This document shows, piece by piece, positions 1 through 7,035 of a stretch of 13,959 nucleotides of DNA. Within the stretch, counting starts at the first letter, position 1, and each line of letters begins with the position of its first letter. Made by a program: the position numbers and the translations under genes. The notes under the pieces are model-generated. The model had not been told where the DNA came from, ran no database searches, and saw nothing but the letters and a program-made list of their open reading frames with translations. Source of the stretch: Pseudomonadota bacterium (GTDB lineage Bacteria > Desulfobacterota > Anaeroferrophillalia > Anaeroferrophillales > Tharpellaceae); assembly GCA_015486445.1 (NCBI GenBank), contig WFRT01000066.1, positions 1 to 13,959 of the forward strand, in the 5' to 3' direction.

Positions 1-980
1 GCCCGCTCATACCCCTCGGCGAACTGTTGGGCCAGGTCTTCGAGCTGCTCTTCAAGCTCCCGGGGGGAGATGAAGACCGGGGTGGTTCCGGGCGGCAGGT
101 AATCGTACAGGGAGTGCCATTCTTTTTCGAAGGCCGGCAGCCAGTCTTCGAAACCGGGCTGGTTGGGGCTGGCCTCGAGTTTTTCCAGGGCGGCCTTGAG
201 ATTGAGGCTGGAATCGTTGATTTCGACGAAACGCTGGCGCACCTTCCGGCGGGCGCCAGCGAGGTCGGCCGGCGGCAGGATCTCGCGGGCCGGTCCGAGG
301 TCGAAATGTTCAAGCTCGGTTTTGCGGCTGAGCTGGGTCAGATGGTCAAAAGGCCGCAGCGACTCGATTTCATCCCCGAAAAAATCGATTCTTACAGGGT
401 CGTCGTGAAGCGGGGAGAAGATGTCGACAACCCCGCCCCGGACGCTGTAGTCGCCGGGCTCGTCGACGGCCGGCACCCGGATATAGCCGAGTCCTTCCAG
501 GCGCGTGAAAAGCTTGCGACGATCGATCTCCTGGCCCCATTCAAGGCGGAAAAAGCCGTCGTAAAGCCGGTCCGGCCCCGGCAGCCGGCCGGCCAGGGCG
601 CCGATGGTCGTCAGACAGATGAATTGTTTGTCTTGACCCCGGCGCAGCTGGTTTAGGACCCGGATGCGTTCCCGCTCGAGCCGGCCGCTGCGCAGGGTCT
701 GGCGGTAGGCGAGCCGGGGCAGCGGCGGGATGATCAGCAGCTCCGGCGGTTTGCCGGTGGGCCGGAGCAATTTAAGGTAGGCGGCCAGGTCGCGTTGGAG
801 GTCGTGGCATTTCTGGAGATCGTCGCAGACCACGAGCCAGCCGGGCCCGGGAAGTTGTGTCAGGCGGCTGATGAACAGGGCCGGGCCCGAGCCCTGCAGG
901 TTGGTGATGCTGACTGCCGCGCTTTTCTCCAGGGCGGCGGCCAGCTGGCTCAGTTCAGCGGCAAAGGGGGAGATAGTCAT
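1..980 (-). CDS. mfd: Transcription-repair coupling factor Mfd (N-terminal part, runs off the left edge)
   Basis: Mfd is a cytoplasmic ATP-driven translocase that removes RNA polymerase stalled at DNA damage and recruits UvrA. About 326 N-terminal residues are present, out of roughly 1150 in full-length family members. They cover the UvrB-like UvrA-binding module and stop before the RNA polymerase-interacting and helicase domains. The frame is open throughout in my translation. The family signature near residues 161-190 is clear: GLGYIRVPAVDEPGDYSVRG, then GVVDIFSP and a DPVRIDFFGDEIESLRPFD block. The start is the ATG complementary to 978-980 (MTISPFAAEL), 35 bases after the stop of the DUF116 gene, so it is probably the last visible gene of the def-fmt-DUF116-mfd operon. 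No strong Shine-Dalgarno is visible. Identity is confident; the remainder of the gene lies outside the window. Confidence 0.93.
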   Translation of the reverse strand, partial: MTISPFAAELSQLAAALEKSAAVSITNLQGSGPALFISRLTQLPGPGWLVVCDDLQKCHDLQRDLAAYLKLLRPTGKPPELLIIPPLPRLAYRQTLRSGRLERERIRVLNQLRRGQDKQFICLTTIGALAGRLPGPDRLYDGFFRLEWGQEIDRRKLFTRLEGLGYIRVPAVDEPGDYSVRGGVVDIFSPLHDDPVRIDFFGDEIESLRPFDHLTQLSRKTELEHFDLGPAREILPPADLAGARRKVRQRFVEINDSSLNLKAALEKLEASPNQPGFEDWLPAFEKEWHSLYDYLPPGTTPVFISPRELEEQLEDLAQQFAEGYER

Positions 981-1015
981 ATTTATCTTAAGTTTAGGTG
1001 GTCCGGGAGCGGCGG

Positions 1016-1813
1016 CTAAGCTTCCCGGCACAGGAAGACCTGCAGGGTTTTTTCCACCGTTTCGATGTCGACCCTGGTGTTCCAGCAGGGGCCTTCGGGC
1101 CGTTGGTTGAGGATGCCGTAAACCGGCAGGGGGAAAGTGTCGTGGATGCCGCTGGTCAAATCACGTTCGCAGGCCACGGCGACGATCAGTTCGGGCCGGT
1201 GGTCGCGGACAATCTTGCGGGCCAGGGTGCCGCCGGTGGCCACCGCGATGTGGATCTGATAGTTCCGGGCCAGTTTGACCAGATCGTCGATGTCGCAGGC
1301 GCCGCATTCCTTGCAGTTGTCGATACTGGTGGTGATCCGGCGCTGGCATTCGGACTGCTGCAGGCAGTGGGGCAGGAGGAGCAGGAGACGGTCGGGCTTG
1401 ATCCGGTGGCGGTGGCTGGAGACCAGGAGGCGGTTGTTGATCTCGATAAAGGAGTTGCGGATGCTTTCCTTGGGAATCTTCAGCAGCCTTGGCCCTAGAA
1501 TCTCCATCAGGGGGAGAAACAGCTTGATTCCCAGGCCCCGGACCCGTTGGGAGAAAGGCAGCTCCTTTTCGAAAATGACGGCAAACACCAGGGTAAAAAT
1601 GATGCCGCTCAAAAAGATGAAAATCAGGGCCGTGATTATCTGGGCGATCAGCGGCAGGCTGGGCGAGATGTTTTTGAGCCCGATGGTGGCCACCCAGCCC
1701 CCGAGCAGGGTCAGCAGCATGATCAGGGCGAAGGTCAGCCCTAAAAGCCCGATGAAGATGCGTTTCTTCGAGCTCGGTAAAGCTGTATTTTGGTTGGCGG
1801 GTGCCGGGTTCAT
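1016..1813 (-). CDS. DUF116 family membrane-anchored cysteine-rich protein
   Basis: This 265-residue protein has two hydrophobic, probably membrane-spanning segments near the N-terminus (about residues 19-40 and 56-80). A conserved soluble domain follows. I recognise that domain as DUF116 from PHC(150)LQQSEC(156), a C(167)-x2-C(170)-x2-C(173) cluster, the block IAVATGGTLARKIV (189-202), AVACERDL (212-219) and RPEGPCWNT (238-246). The eight cysteines in the C-terminal half suggest metal or iron-sulfur binding, but that is inference, and the biochemical role of the family is not known to me. The gene starts 23 bases after the fmt stop and is followed by mfd, so it is almost certainly cotranscribed with def and fmt. 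The fmt-DUF116 adjacency is, to my knowledge, common in Geobacter-like genomes. There is no strong ribosome binding site before the ATG, so translational coupling to fmt is possible. Confidence 0.85.
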   Translation of the reverse strand: MNPAPANQNTALPSSKKRIFIGLLGLTFALIMLLTLLGGWVATIGLKNISPSLPLIAQIITALIFIFLSGIIFTLVFAVIFEKELPFSQRVRGLGIKLFLPLMEILGPRLLKIPKESIRNSFIEINNRLLVSSHRHRIKPDRLLLLLPHCLQQSECQRRITTSIDNCKECGACDIDDLVKLARNYQIHIAVATGGTLARKIVRDHRPELIVAVACERDLTSGIHDTFPLPVYGILNQRPEGPCWNTRVDIETVEKTLQVFLCREA

Positions 1814-1836
1814 CGCTCAGGGCCGAAATCAGGAGG

Positions 1837-2796
1837 TCAGCTGGTGCTGAAATGGTCGGATTGTTTCAACTGCTGTCCGTTGAGGAACTGGGCCGCGGTC
1901 CGCAGCGGTTTGCCGGCCGGCTGCAGTTCGAGAATTTCCAGCAGGCTGTTTTGCCCGCAGCCGACCAGCAGTCGCTGGCCGTCGGCCCGCAGCTCGCCCG
2001 GGGCCGGGGCCAGCAGCGGGGTTTCGGCGGCCGGCACGGCCTTGATGATTTTGATTCTTTTGCCGCGATGGAAGGTGTAGGTGCCGGGCCAGGGATTCAG
2101 GCCGCGGATGCGGTTGAAGATGGCGGTGGCGTTCTCGTTCCAGTTGATGAGGCCGTCTTCTTTCTTGAACTTGGGGGCTTTCGAAGCCAGGTTTTCGTCC
2201 TGGGGGCGGGGTTCCAGGCTGCCGCTTTCCAGCCCTTCGATGGTATCTATGACCAGCGGGGCCCCAATCAGGCTCAGGCGCCGGGAAAGCTCGGGCAGGG
2301 TCTCGTGGTCGCGGATAAAGGTCGGGTCCTGGAGCAGGATGTGGCCGCAGTCAATTTTTTCCCCGATCAACTGGGTGGTGACCCCGGTGACCGGTTCCCC
2401 CTTGATCAGGGCCCAGGCCATCGGGGCCGGACCGCGGAAGGCCGGCAGCAGCGAGGGGTGGAGGTTGATGGCCGCCTTTTTCGGCAGGGCGATGGTGGCC
2501 GGGGCGAGCCTGGTGCCGAAGTCGACCAGGACCAGGTAGTCGGGTTCGAAGTCCTGCATGGCGGCCCGGCTTGCCGGGCTGTTGATATCCTTGGGCGTAA
2601 ACTGTTCCAGCCCCAGGGCCCCGGCCTTTTCACTGACCGGAGTGGGGGACTTTTTGCGGCCCCGGCCCTTGGCCCGGGCCGGCTGGGAAACCACCAGCAG
2701 GTTTTCAGCGGGGATCGCGGCGGCCAGCTTTTCCAGGGTCGGCAGGGCGAATTCGCCGGCGCCGAGAAAAAGAATTTTCAGCGGGGGCAGGGTCAT
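1837..2796 (-). CDS. fmt: Methionyl-tRNA formyltransferase
   Basis: Fmt transfers a formyl group from 10-formyl-tetrahydrofolate to Met-tRNA-fMet for translation initiation. The 319-residue length is normal for the family. The N-terminal formyltransferase domain has the expected Asn, His and Asp (N111, H113, D149) in INLHPSLLP, FRGPAP and GEKIDCG. The C-terminal tRNA-binding domain has the KFKKEDGLINW and RIRGLNPWPGTYTF blocks. Two motifs differ from the common form: SQPARAKGRGRKK replaces the usual TQPDRPAGRGKK, and DFGTRLAP replaces the usual AYGxILP. The start is set by a TGATG overlap: the ATG at 2796 shares one base with the def stop and has GGAGG four bases upstream. A TTG one codon earlier is too close to that site. 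This indicates tight translational coupling with def. An initiator tRNA lies about 2.7 kb upstream on the same strand. Confidence 0.96.
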   Translation of the reverse strand: MTLPPLKILFLGAGEFALPTLEKLAAAIPAENLLVVSQPARAKGRGRKKSPTPVSEKAGALGLEQFTPKDINSPASRAAMQDFEPDYLVLVDFGTRLAPATIALPKKAAINLHPSLLPAFRGPAPMAWALIKGEPVTGVTTQLIGEKIDCGHILLQDPTFIRDHETLPELSRRLSLIGAPLVIDTIEGLESGSLEPRPQDENLASKAPKFKKEDGLINWNENATAIFNRIRGLNPWPGTYTFHRGKRIKIIKAVPAAETPLLAPAPGELRADGQRLLVGCGQNSLLEILELQPAGKPLRTAAQFLNGQQLKQSDHFSTS

Positions 2797-3302
2797 CAAT
2801 CCTCCGGCAGGGTGCCTTTTTTAAGCTTGCGTTCGTAAATATTGCGCTTCAGGCGGCTGATCCGGTCGATGAACAGGATGCCCTCGAGGTGGTCGAGTTC
2901 GTGCTGCAGCAAAATGGCGGGAAAATCTTCCAGTTCCAGCTCGACCTCCCGTTCATCCAGGGTCCAGGCCTGAACCACGATCTGCTTGTAGCGCTCAACC
3001 TCGGCCGTAAAGCCGGGAACGCTGAGACAGCCCTCCTGCATCGAGGTTCTGCCCTCGGCGGTAATTATTTTCGGGTTGACCAGGATCATCGGTTCGGGTT
3101 CTTCCCGGCTGCCGGGATCGGCCACCAGGAGGCGGATCGAGCGGCCGACCTGGGGTGCCGCCAGGCCCACGCCGGGGGCCCGGTACATGGTCTCCAGCAT
3201 GGAGTCGGCAAGTTCTCGAAGAGAATCGTCGATGTTTTCAATCGCGGTAGCTTTCTGTTTGAGAACCGCGGCCGGATAGGTTTCGATTTCCAGAATGCTC
3301 AT
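2796..3302 (-). CDS. def: Peptide deformylase
   Basis: Def is a metallo-hydrolase that removes the N-formyl group from nascent proteins, reversing the mark placed through Fmt. The 168-residue protein has all three family motifs: GVGLAAPQ (44-51), EGCLS (90-94, with metal ligand C92) and HELDH (134-138, with ligands H134 and H138 and catalytic E135). The start MSILEIETYP is chosen because it gives the usual length and aligns with the typical Def N-terminus. The frame stays open upstream to about 3407, but that extension would run through the promoter at 3388-3417 and is therefore leader sequence. No good Shine-Dalgarno is visible before the ATG. The stop overlaps the fmt start (TGATG). It is the first gene of the def-fmt-DUF116-mfd unit. 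Confidence 0.96.
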   Translation of the reverse strand: MSILEIETYPAAVLKQKATAIENIDDSLRELADSMLETMYRAPGVGLAAPQVGRSIRLLVADPGSREEPEPMILVNPKIITAEGRTSMQEGCLSVPGFTAEVERYKQIVVQAWTLDEREVELELEDFPAILLQHELDHLEGILFIDRISRLKRNIYERKLKKGTLPED

Positions 3303-3387
3303 TTTTTGTCTTTTTCGAGAGTTGGTTGTCCGGCCGGGAAATTGAATTTCATTTTCATGATCGGGCGGGGCCGGGAAAACGGCATCG

Positions 3388-3417
3388 AATATAGTCAATG
3401 CGGGCAAATCATGTCAA
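3388..3417 (-). promoter_or_regulatory. Sigma70-type promoter of the def-fmt-DUF116-mfd operon
   Basis: On the minus strand a perfect TTGACA -35 box (3412-3417) is separated by 18 bases from TATATT (3388-3393, five of six matches to TATAAT). Transcription would start near 3381, giving a leader of about 79 bases before the def ATG at 3302. The match is strong for a region of this GC content. It also argues against a def start further upstream. Confidence 0.75.
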
Positions 3418-3564
3418 CCTATAAGTTGGCGGACCGGCCCTGCTCCGGTTCAGTTTTCACGCCGGCCGCCGCTTGGCCTGATGCGGCGCTTCTCCGACGT
3501 CGGGCGCACCCTTTGTCCATGTTTTCGTTCCGGGAGCCTTGCTGCGGATTGTATTGTAAAAATA

Positions 3565-3801
3565 GTAACTATTCAGCCAAATCCGGGGTCGGGCGCGGCT
3601 TTTCTTCGCTAAGCGTTAAGATTTCTGTTTTTCCAGCACTCGCTTCGCCCGCATTGCAAAACTCGCTTACGCTCAGACAGTTGCAATGCTTATGGGCTCC
3701 CGCTCGTTGGGAAAAACGACGAAATCTTTCCGAAACCGCTCAGAAAAACCACCCCCGCCCCCATCTGAAAGAGGGCAGATAAAATTTAGCTGAATAGTTA
3801 C
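3565..3801 (-). mobile_element. MITE-like snap-back element, copy 1
   Basis: This is a 237-bp non-coding element whose ends form an 18-bp terminal inverted repeat, GTAACTATTCAGCCAAAT at the left and ATTTAGCTGAATAGTTAC at the right (one mismatch). Its reverse complement matches 12202-12439 with nine substitutions and one single-base indel by hand alignment (about 96%). The interior folds on itself: the arms share complementary blocks in the same order, closing on GCATTGCAA/TTGCAATGC. There is no convincing reading frame, so if mobile it would depend on a transposase encoded elsewhere. A target duplication is not clear: GTAAA occurs on both sides (3556-3560 and 3802-3806), two bases further out on the left. 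The element lies 147 bp beyond the def -35 box and 143 bp past the methyltransferase stop. The 3418-3564 stretch next to it holds nothing I can name apart from a 10-bp palindrome, CCGACGTCGG (3493-3502). Confidence 0.8.
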
Positions 3802-3943
3802 GTAAAGTAAAACCAGGGAGGCTTGCGGAGGGCAAAGCGGGAAAAGACCCGGGCGGGGTTTCTCCGGCCGGGCCTTTTGCGGGCGAGGTATGAAGTTAGG
3901 TCGTTACTTAAGGTTTCAGGCCCGGGTCGGGGGGTTGCGGGGG

Positions 3944-5014
3944 TTAAATCCTTTCGACCACGGCCAGCCAGTTGCAGCCCTCACGTTGCCGGCTTACTTC
4001 GTCAAAGCTACAGGCCGGAGAGTGGTCCTGGGGCGGCAGGCCGAAACCGGTCGCGGCCAGGGGGTCTACTCCCCACAGCACCTCGGCGGCCAGGCCGGCG
4101 CGGCCGGGGAAATTCAGGTCATCGTAAATCGTGAGTTCCCTGAAGCCGGCTTCAGCGAGCAGGCTGTTCAAGGCTTTCCGGGAGCGACCCCGGCTTTTCA
4201 TGCCCGCGGCCGGATCGAGGTTGCTGCCGAGGTGGCGAAGGAGAAAGGTGGAAAGCGGCGAGCGTTGGGCGAGGTTGTGGTTCAAGGTCGAAAGCAGGAG
4301 GCGGCCGCCTGCCGGGAGCATCCTGTGAACCCGGCGCAGAACGGCCCGGGCCGCGGGGTCGTCAAGTTCGCAGATAACCCCGGCCAGCAGCACCAGGTGA
4401 CCTTTTTCCCGGCATTGTGCCAGGGAGTGGGGGAGATATTCAACGCGGCCGGCGGGAATGATCCGCCGGCGTGCCAGCGACAGGGCCAGGCGGCGGCCCA
4501 TTTGCGTCGCTTCCGGGCTGTTGTCGAAGTTCAATATGCGGCCGATTTTTTCCGGGCTGGTCTGCAGCAGGCTCAGGGTGTCGAGGCCGATTCCGGAACC
4601 CAGGTTAAGAATAGTCAGGGGTTCGCGGAAACGCCAGGTGAGATCCTGCACCTGGCTGGGCAGCAGGGCGTGGCACATGGCGACGTGGCGGCGGCGCAGG
4701 GAGTCGATCAGGTCTTCGGCCAGGAGAATCCGGTCAAGTTCGGGGTTGTGATAGGGCCGGGGGGAGCCAAAGAGCAGTTCGTGGGTGCAGGCCACCAGGG
4801 GCAGGGTAAAACCCTGGCGGTCTTTGCGGATTTCATGGCAGATAACCGAACGGTCGGTCAGTCGGCGCTGGGCCCGGACCACGGTTTCCCGGTCGTCCGC
4901 CAGCAGGTCATGAAAATCGACTCCCGACTCATTCTGAAAACGGACAAATTCAGGGAGTTGAAAGTTTTCTTCTTGCGCTCTTTCCTGCCAGGTTTTTTGC
5001 GGCTCTGCCAGCAT
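3944..5014 (-). CDS. Class I SAM-dependent methyltransferase, substrate unknown
   Basis: The protein has 356 residues. A Rossmann-fold methyltransferase core begins near residue 132. Motif I is LTILNLGSGIGLDTLSLL (133-150), with the glycine-rich SAM loop. An acidic residue in NFDNSPEA (162-169) would contact the ribose. A motif IV/V region follows at HLVLLAGVICELDDP (206-220), and LPAGGRLLLSTLN (233-245) matches the usual post-core strand. The first 130 residues are not a domain I recognise and may determine substrate. Without a closer family I cannot say whether it acts on tRNA, rRNA, protein or a small molecule. The start is the ATG at 5014, with GGGAG about 10 bases upstream. It stands alone on the minus strand between tRNA-fMet and the MITE-like element. 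A weak promoter candidate, TTGCTC-17 bp-TAATGA (5173-5201), lies about 160 bases upstream. Confidence 0.8.
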   Translation of the reverse strand: MLAEPQKTWQERAQEENFQLPEFVRFQNESGVDFHDLLADDRETVVRAQRRLTDRSVICHEIRKDRQGFTLPLVACTHELLFGSPRPYHNPELDRILLAEDLIDSLRRRHVAMCHALLPSQVQDLTWRFREPLTILNLGSGIGLDTLSLLQTSPEKIGRILNFDNSPEATQMGRRLALSLARRRIIPAGRVEYLPHSLAQCREKGHLVLLAGVICELDDPAARAVLRRVHRMLPAGGRLLLSTLNHNLAQRSPLSTFLLRHLGSNLDPAAGMKSRGRSRKALNSLLAEAGFRELTIYDDLNFPGRAGLAAEVLWGVDPLAATGFGLPPQDHSPACSFDEVSRQREGCNWLAVVERI

Positions 5015-5448
5015 GGTATCCCGTCTCCCGGATAAAATTGGAGTTGTCTACAACATTTTCCGGCTTGGAAAAGCTTCCTGATGCAAGGCCGGAAAGCCGC
5101 AGTCAATTGCTCAAAAATAAACCGCCAGGGTGATTTCACTCTCCCGGTAATCAAACCTACTTTATTACAGTCTCATTAAAACATATTTAAGCGAAGAGCA
5201 AGTAAAAATACTTGGAATTGAAAAAAATTTTTTAAAGGATGTAGTCATGATGCCGCCGGGGGGGGTGGAACACCATGTGCCCGGGGCCGCGGCCGGCGTA
5301 ATGAGGGGGTATTTTGCTTGAGGGACAGCCCTCCGGGCGGGAGTTGGGGCCGGTGGTCCCGATGGTTGGAGGAAGGCCGTCAATGACGGGAAATTGCCGC
5401 CCCGGGATTGAGAGTGTCGGCGAACTCGATGCAAAAGGGGGATAGGGC
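5015..5448 (-). other. Non-coding gap: AT-rich segment plus GC-rich hairpin-prone patch
   Basis: No recognised gene is present. From the methyltransferase outward, 5015-5160 is its probable leader. 5161-5236 is strikingly AT-rich and includes an A7T6 run at 5221-5233, which would bend DNA. 5240-5440 is then very GC-rich with short inverted repeats, for example GCCCTCCGGGC and CCGTCAATGACGG, and an outer GGGAC/GTCCC pair. Two small frames cross this patch. One is a proline-rich minus-strand frame of up to 72 codons ending at 5232, which has only a TTG start inside the tRNA terminator. The other is a 24-codon plus-strand frame starting ATGATG near 5248, with AAAGGA upstream. Neither is convincing enough to call a gene. 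Confidence 0.5.
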
Positions 5449-5482
5449 AAAAAAAAGCCCCGCAGGAATCAGCCTGCAGGGC
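5449..5482 (-). terminator. Intrinsic terminator after tRNA-fMet
   Basis: On the minus strand a 10-bp stem, GCCCTGCAGG/CCTGCGGGGC with one G-U pair, has a six-base loop (CTGATT) and is followed by eight Ts (5449-5456). It begins 14 bases after the CCA end of the tRNA. This is a textbook rho-independent terminator and makes the tRNA a monocistronic unit. Confidence 0.92.
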
Positions 5483-5495
5483 CTTGATAAGGACC

Positions 5496-5572
<77 letters not shown>

Positions 5573-5607
5573 ACATGTTGTCACTTCCCCCGTTTTGGAG
5601 GGCACCC

Positions 5608-5636
5608 ATTATGCTCAATTCAGGGTCCCTTGTCAA
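5608..5636 (-). promoter_or_regulatory. Consensus sigma70 promoter of tRNA-fMet
   Basis: The minus strand has a perfect TTGACA (5631-5636), a 17-base spacer and CATAAT (5608-5613, five of six). The start would fall near 5601, leaving about 29 bases of 5' leader for RNase P to remove. The bases just after the -10 box are GC-rich (GGGTGCCC), like the discriminators of stringently controlled stable RNA promoters. The regulatory inference is by analogy only. Confidence 0.85.
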
Positions 5637-5683
5637 GGGAAAAAATTCAGGAAAAACTCTTCTGTTCTCTATATATTATTCGC

Positions 5684-5712
5684 TTGACTTGGCATATCCA
5701 GTATGTTAACTA
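5684..5712 (+). promoter_or_regulatory. Candidate promoter of the atp operon
   Basis: A TTGACT -35 box (5684-5689, five of six) is followed 16-17 bases later by TTAACT/TAACTA (5706-5712), a poor -10 match. It lies about 135 bases before the atpX start and is divergent from the tRNA promoter. An AT-rich run, CTATATATTATT (5669-5680), sits just upstream. I see no better candidate in the 5573-5847 gap, but the -10 box is weak and the start site is uncertain. Confidence 0.35.
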
Positions 5713-5847
5713 GGCGCCGTTTGTGGCCGTGCCGGACGGGATTGTGCTTCCGTTTTTCCGGCAGAATTAATGGCAGATCACCTAATTGTATTGATTCCGC
5801 CGGACCCGCTTCCAGGGAGGCCGGAAAATGTTTGAGGAGAGCTGAGC

Positions 5848-6273
5848 GTGATAGATCTCAACATGACCTTGCTGGTGCAGTGGGGCATCTATATTGCCCT
5901 GATGGTCTTTCTCCATTTCTTCCTGTTCAAGCCGGTGCTCAGGGTGATGGATGCCCGCCAGGCCAAGATCGAAGGAACCATGGCCGGGGCGGAAGATCTG
6001 CAGGCCCAGGCGGCCCGCAACCGGGAGGAGTACGAGACCAAGATCAAGAGCGCCAGGGAACGGGTTTTCGCCCGTACCGCGGCCATTCGTGAAGCCGCGG
6101 CCCGGGAGGCCAAGGAGATTATGGACAAGGCCCGGGAAGAGGCCATGGCCCAGGTCGAGGCGACCCGGGAGCGGATTCAGCATGAATCGGAAGAGGTGCG
6201 CAAGGAACTTCTGGCGAATGTCGATGCCCTGGCCCGGAGTATTGCCGGCAAGATCCTGGAAAGAGAGATCTGA
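5848..6273 (+). CDS. atpX: ATP synthase Fo subunit b' (second b-type peripheral stalk subunit)
   Basis: This 141-residue protein has one N-terminal membrane helix (about residues 7-27) followed by a long charged coiled coil rich in Ala, Glu, Arg and Lys. That is the layout of b/b' subunits, which form the peripheral stalk (stator) holding F1 to the membrane. A second, longer b subunit follows downstream, so this one is best called b'. The symbol atpX is the name I recall for the equivalent gene in Geobacter relatives; atpF2 would be an alternative. The start is GTG at 5848, supported by GAGGAG eight bases upstream. It is the first gene of the operon. The stop codon's final base is the first base of a terminator-like hairpin, and the 134-base gap to atpF is the largest in the operon. 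Confidence 0.88.
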   Translation: MIDLNMTLLVQWGIYIALMVFLHFFLFKPVLRVMDARQAKIEGTMAGAEDLQAQAARNREEYETKIKSARERVFARTAAIREAAAREAKEIMDKAREEAMAQVEATRERIQHESEEVRKELLANVDALARSIAGKILEREI

Positions 6274-6311
6274 TCCTGGTCGTTTTCTGATTGAAAAGAC
6301 CGGGATTTTTT
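6273..6311 (+). terminator. Terminator-like hairpin between atpX and atpF
   Basis: ATCCTGGTC (6273-6281) pairs with GACCGGGAT (6298-6306) through one G-U pair. After one bulged G, the stem continues with TTTTC/GAAAA (6283-6287 with 6293-6297) around a five-base loop. A T run (6306-6311) follows at once. The shape is that of an intrinsic terminator or attenuator, but it sits inside an operon and starts on the last base of the atpX stop. It could lower expression of the downstream genes or define the 3' end of a separate atpX transcript. Confidence 0.6.
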
Positions 6312-6407
6312 ATGCATAAACGAAAGATTTCAGTTGCCGATGGCTAAGGTTTTCCCAGGCCGGGAAGGCCGGCCGGAACTGCCTGGATAATAGAGGTTCG
6401 GATCGGA

Positions 6408-7034
6408 ATGAAAAAAATGACGAGAAAAAGAGCCGGAAAAATTTTACTGCTCGCCCTGGTGCTGGGCCTGGTGGCGGCCGCAGTCGTGTCAGCCGCGGAA
6501 GAAGCCGGGGGGCACCATGCCAAAAGTCTCTACACCATGCTGGCCGAAGACCCGATGCCCCTGATCAAGGATTTTGTCTGGCGGGTATTGAATCTTGTGG
6601 TTCTGATCTGGCTTCTGGTAAAGTTTGCCGGCAAGCCGGTCAAGGAATATTTTGCCGGCCGCCGGGAGATGATTCAGAAAGGGGTTCAGGAAGCTCAGGA
6701 AGCCAAGGCCGCGGCGGAAAAGATCTACCGTGAGTACCAGGAGAAGCTGGCCGGCCTGGAAGGCGAATTGAAAGAGATCGAAGACCGGGCCCAGCGGGAA
6801 GCGGAACGCGAAAAAGAGAGAATGCAGCGGGAGACCGAGGAGTTGGTGGCCAAGCTCCAGCAGCAGGCCCGGCAGATGGCCGACCAGGAGGTTGCCAGCG
6901 CCAAGCGGCAGTTGCGGACCGAGGCGGCCCAGGTGGCTCTCGAGGTTGCCGAACAGATGGTCAAGGAGAATGTCACCGAAGACGACCGTCGGCGGATGGT
7001 TGAAAAATATCTTGAAAAGGTAGTGAGGGCGTAA
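6408..7034 (+). CDS. atpF: ATP synthase Fo subunit b
   Basis: The protein has 208 residues, longer than the usual 156-170 of subunit b. The extra length is a hydrophobic N-terminal segment (residues 11-29) ending in VSAAEEA, which looks like a cleavable signal peptide. The stator membrane helix follows (about 54-73, WRVLNLVVLIWLLVKFAG). From residue 78 to the end it is a highly charged coiled coil that would dimerise, here probably with AtpX, and bind the delta subunit on F1. A second ATG three codons in (6417) is an alternative start; a GGATCGGA sequence lies just before the first ATG. The stop is one base before the atpH start, so the two genes are translationally coupled. Such an N-terminal extension is, to my knowledge, found in other deltaproteobacterial AtpF proteins. 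Confidence 0.93.
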   Translation: MKKMTRKRAGKILLLALVLGLVAAAVVSAAEEAGGHHAKSLYTMLAEDPMPLIKDFVWRVLNLVVLIWLLVKFAGKPVKEYFAGRREMIQKGVQEAQEAKAAAEKIYREYQEKLAGLEGELKEIEDRAQREAEREKERMQRETEELVAKLQQQARQMADQEVASAKRQLRTEAAQVALEVAEQMVKENVTEDDRRRMVEKYLEKVVRA

Positions 7035-7035
7035 A

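Noticed and set aside
1801..2838. 345-codon plus-strand frame opposite fmt
   Set aside because: Fmt motifs and the coupled TGATG start place the real gene on the minus strand.
3303..3407. Longer def reading frame with a TTG start at 3407
   Set aside because: The extension overlaps the TTGACA/TATATT promoter and adds 35 residues with no family counterpart.
2889..3782. 297-codon plus-strand frame across def and copy 1 of the element
   Set aside because: It is antisense to def and continues through promoter and repeat sequence. It is open by chance in GC-rich DNA.
3802..3943. Intrinsic terminator for the methyltransferase gene
   Set aside because: CCGGGCCT and AGGCCCGG can pair, but across a loop of more than 40 bases, and the nearer stem before TCTTTT has only five pairs. 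This is not enough to call a terminator.
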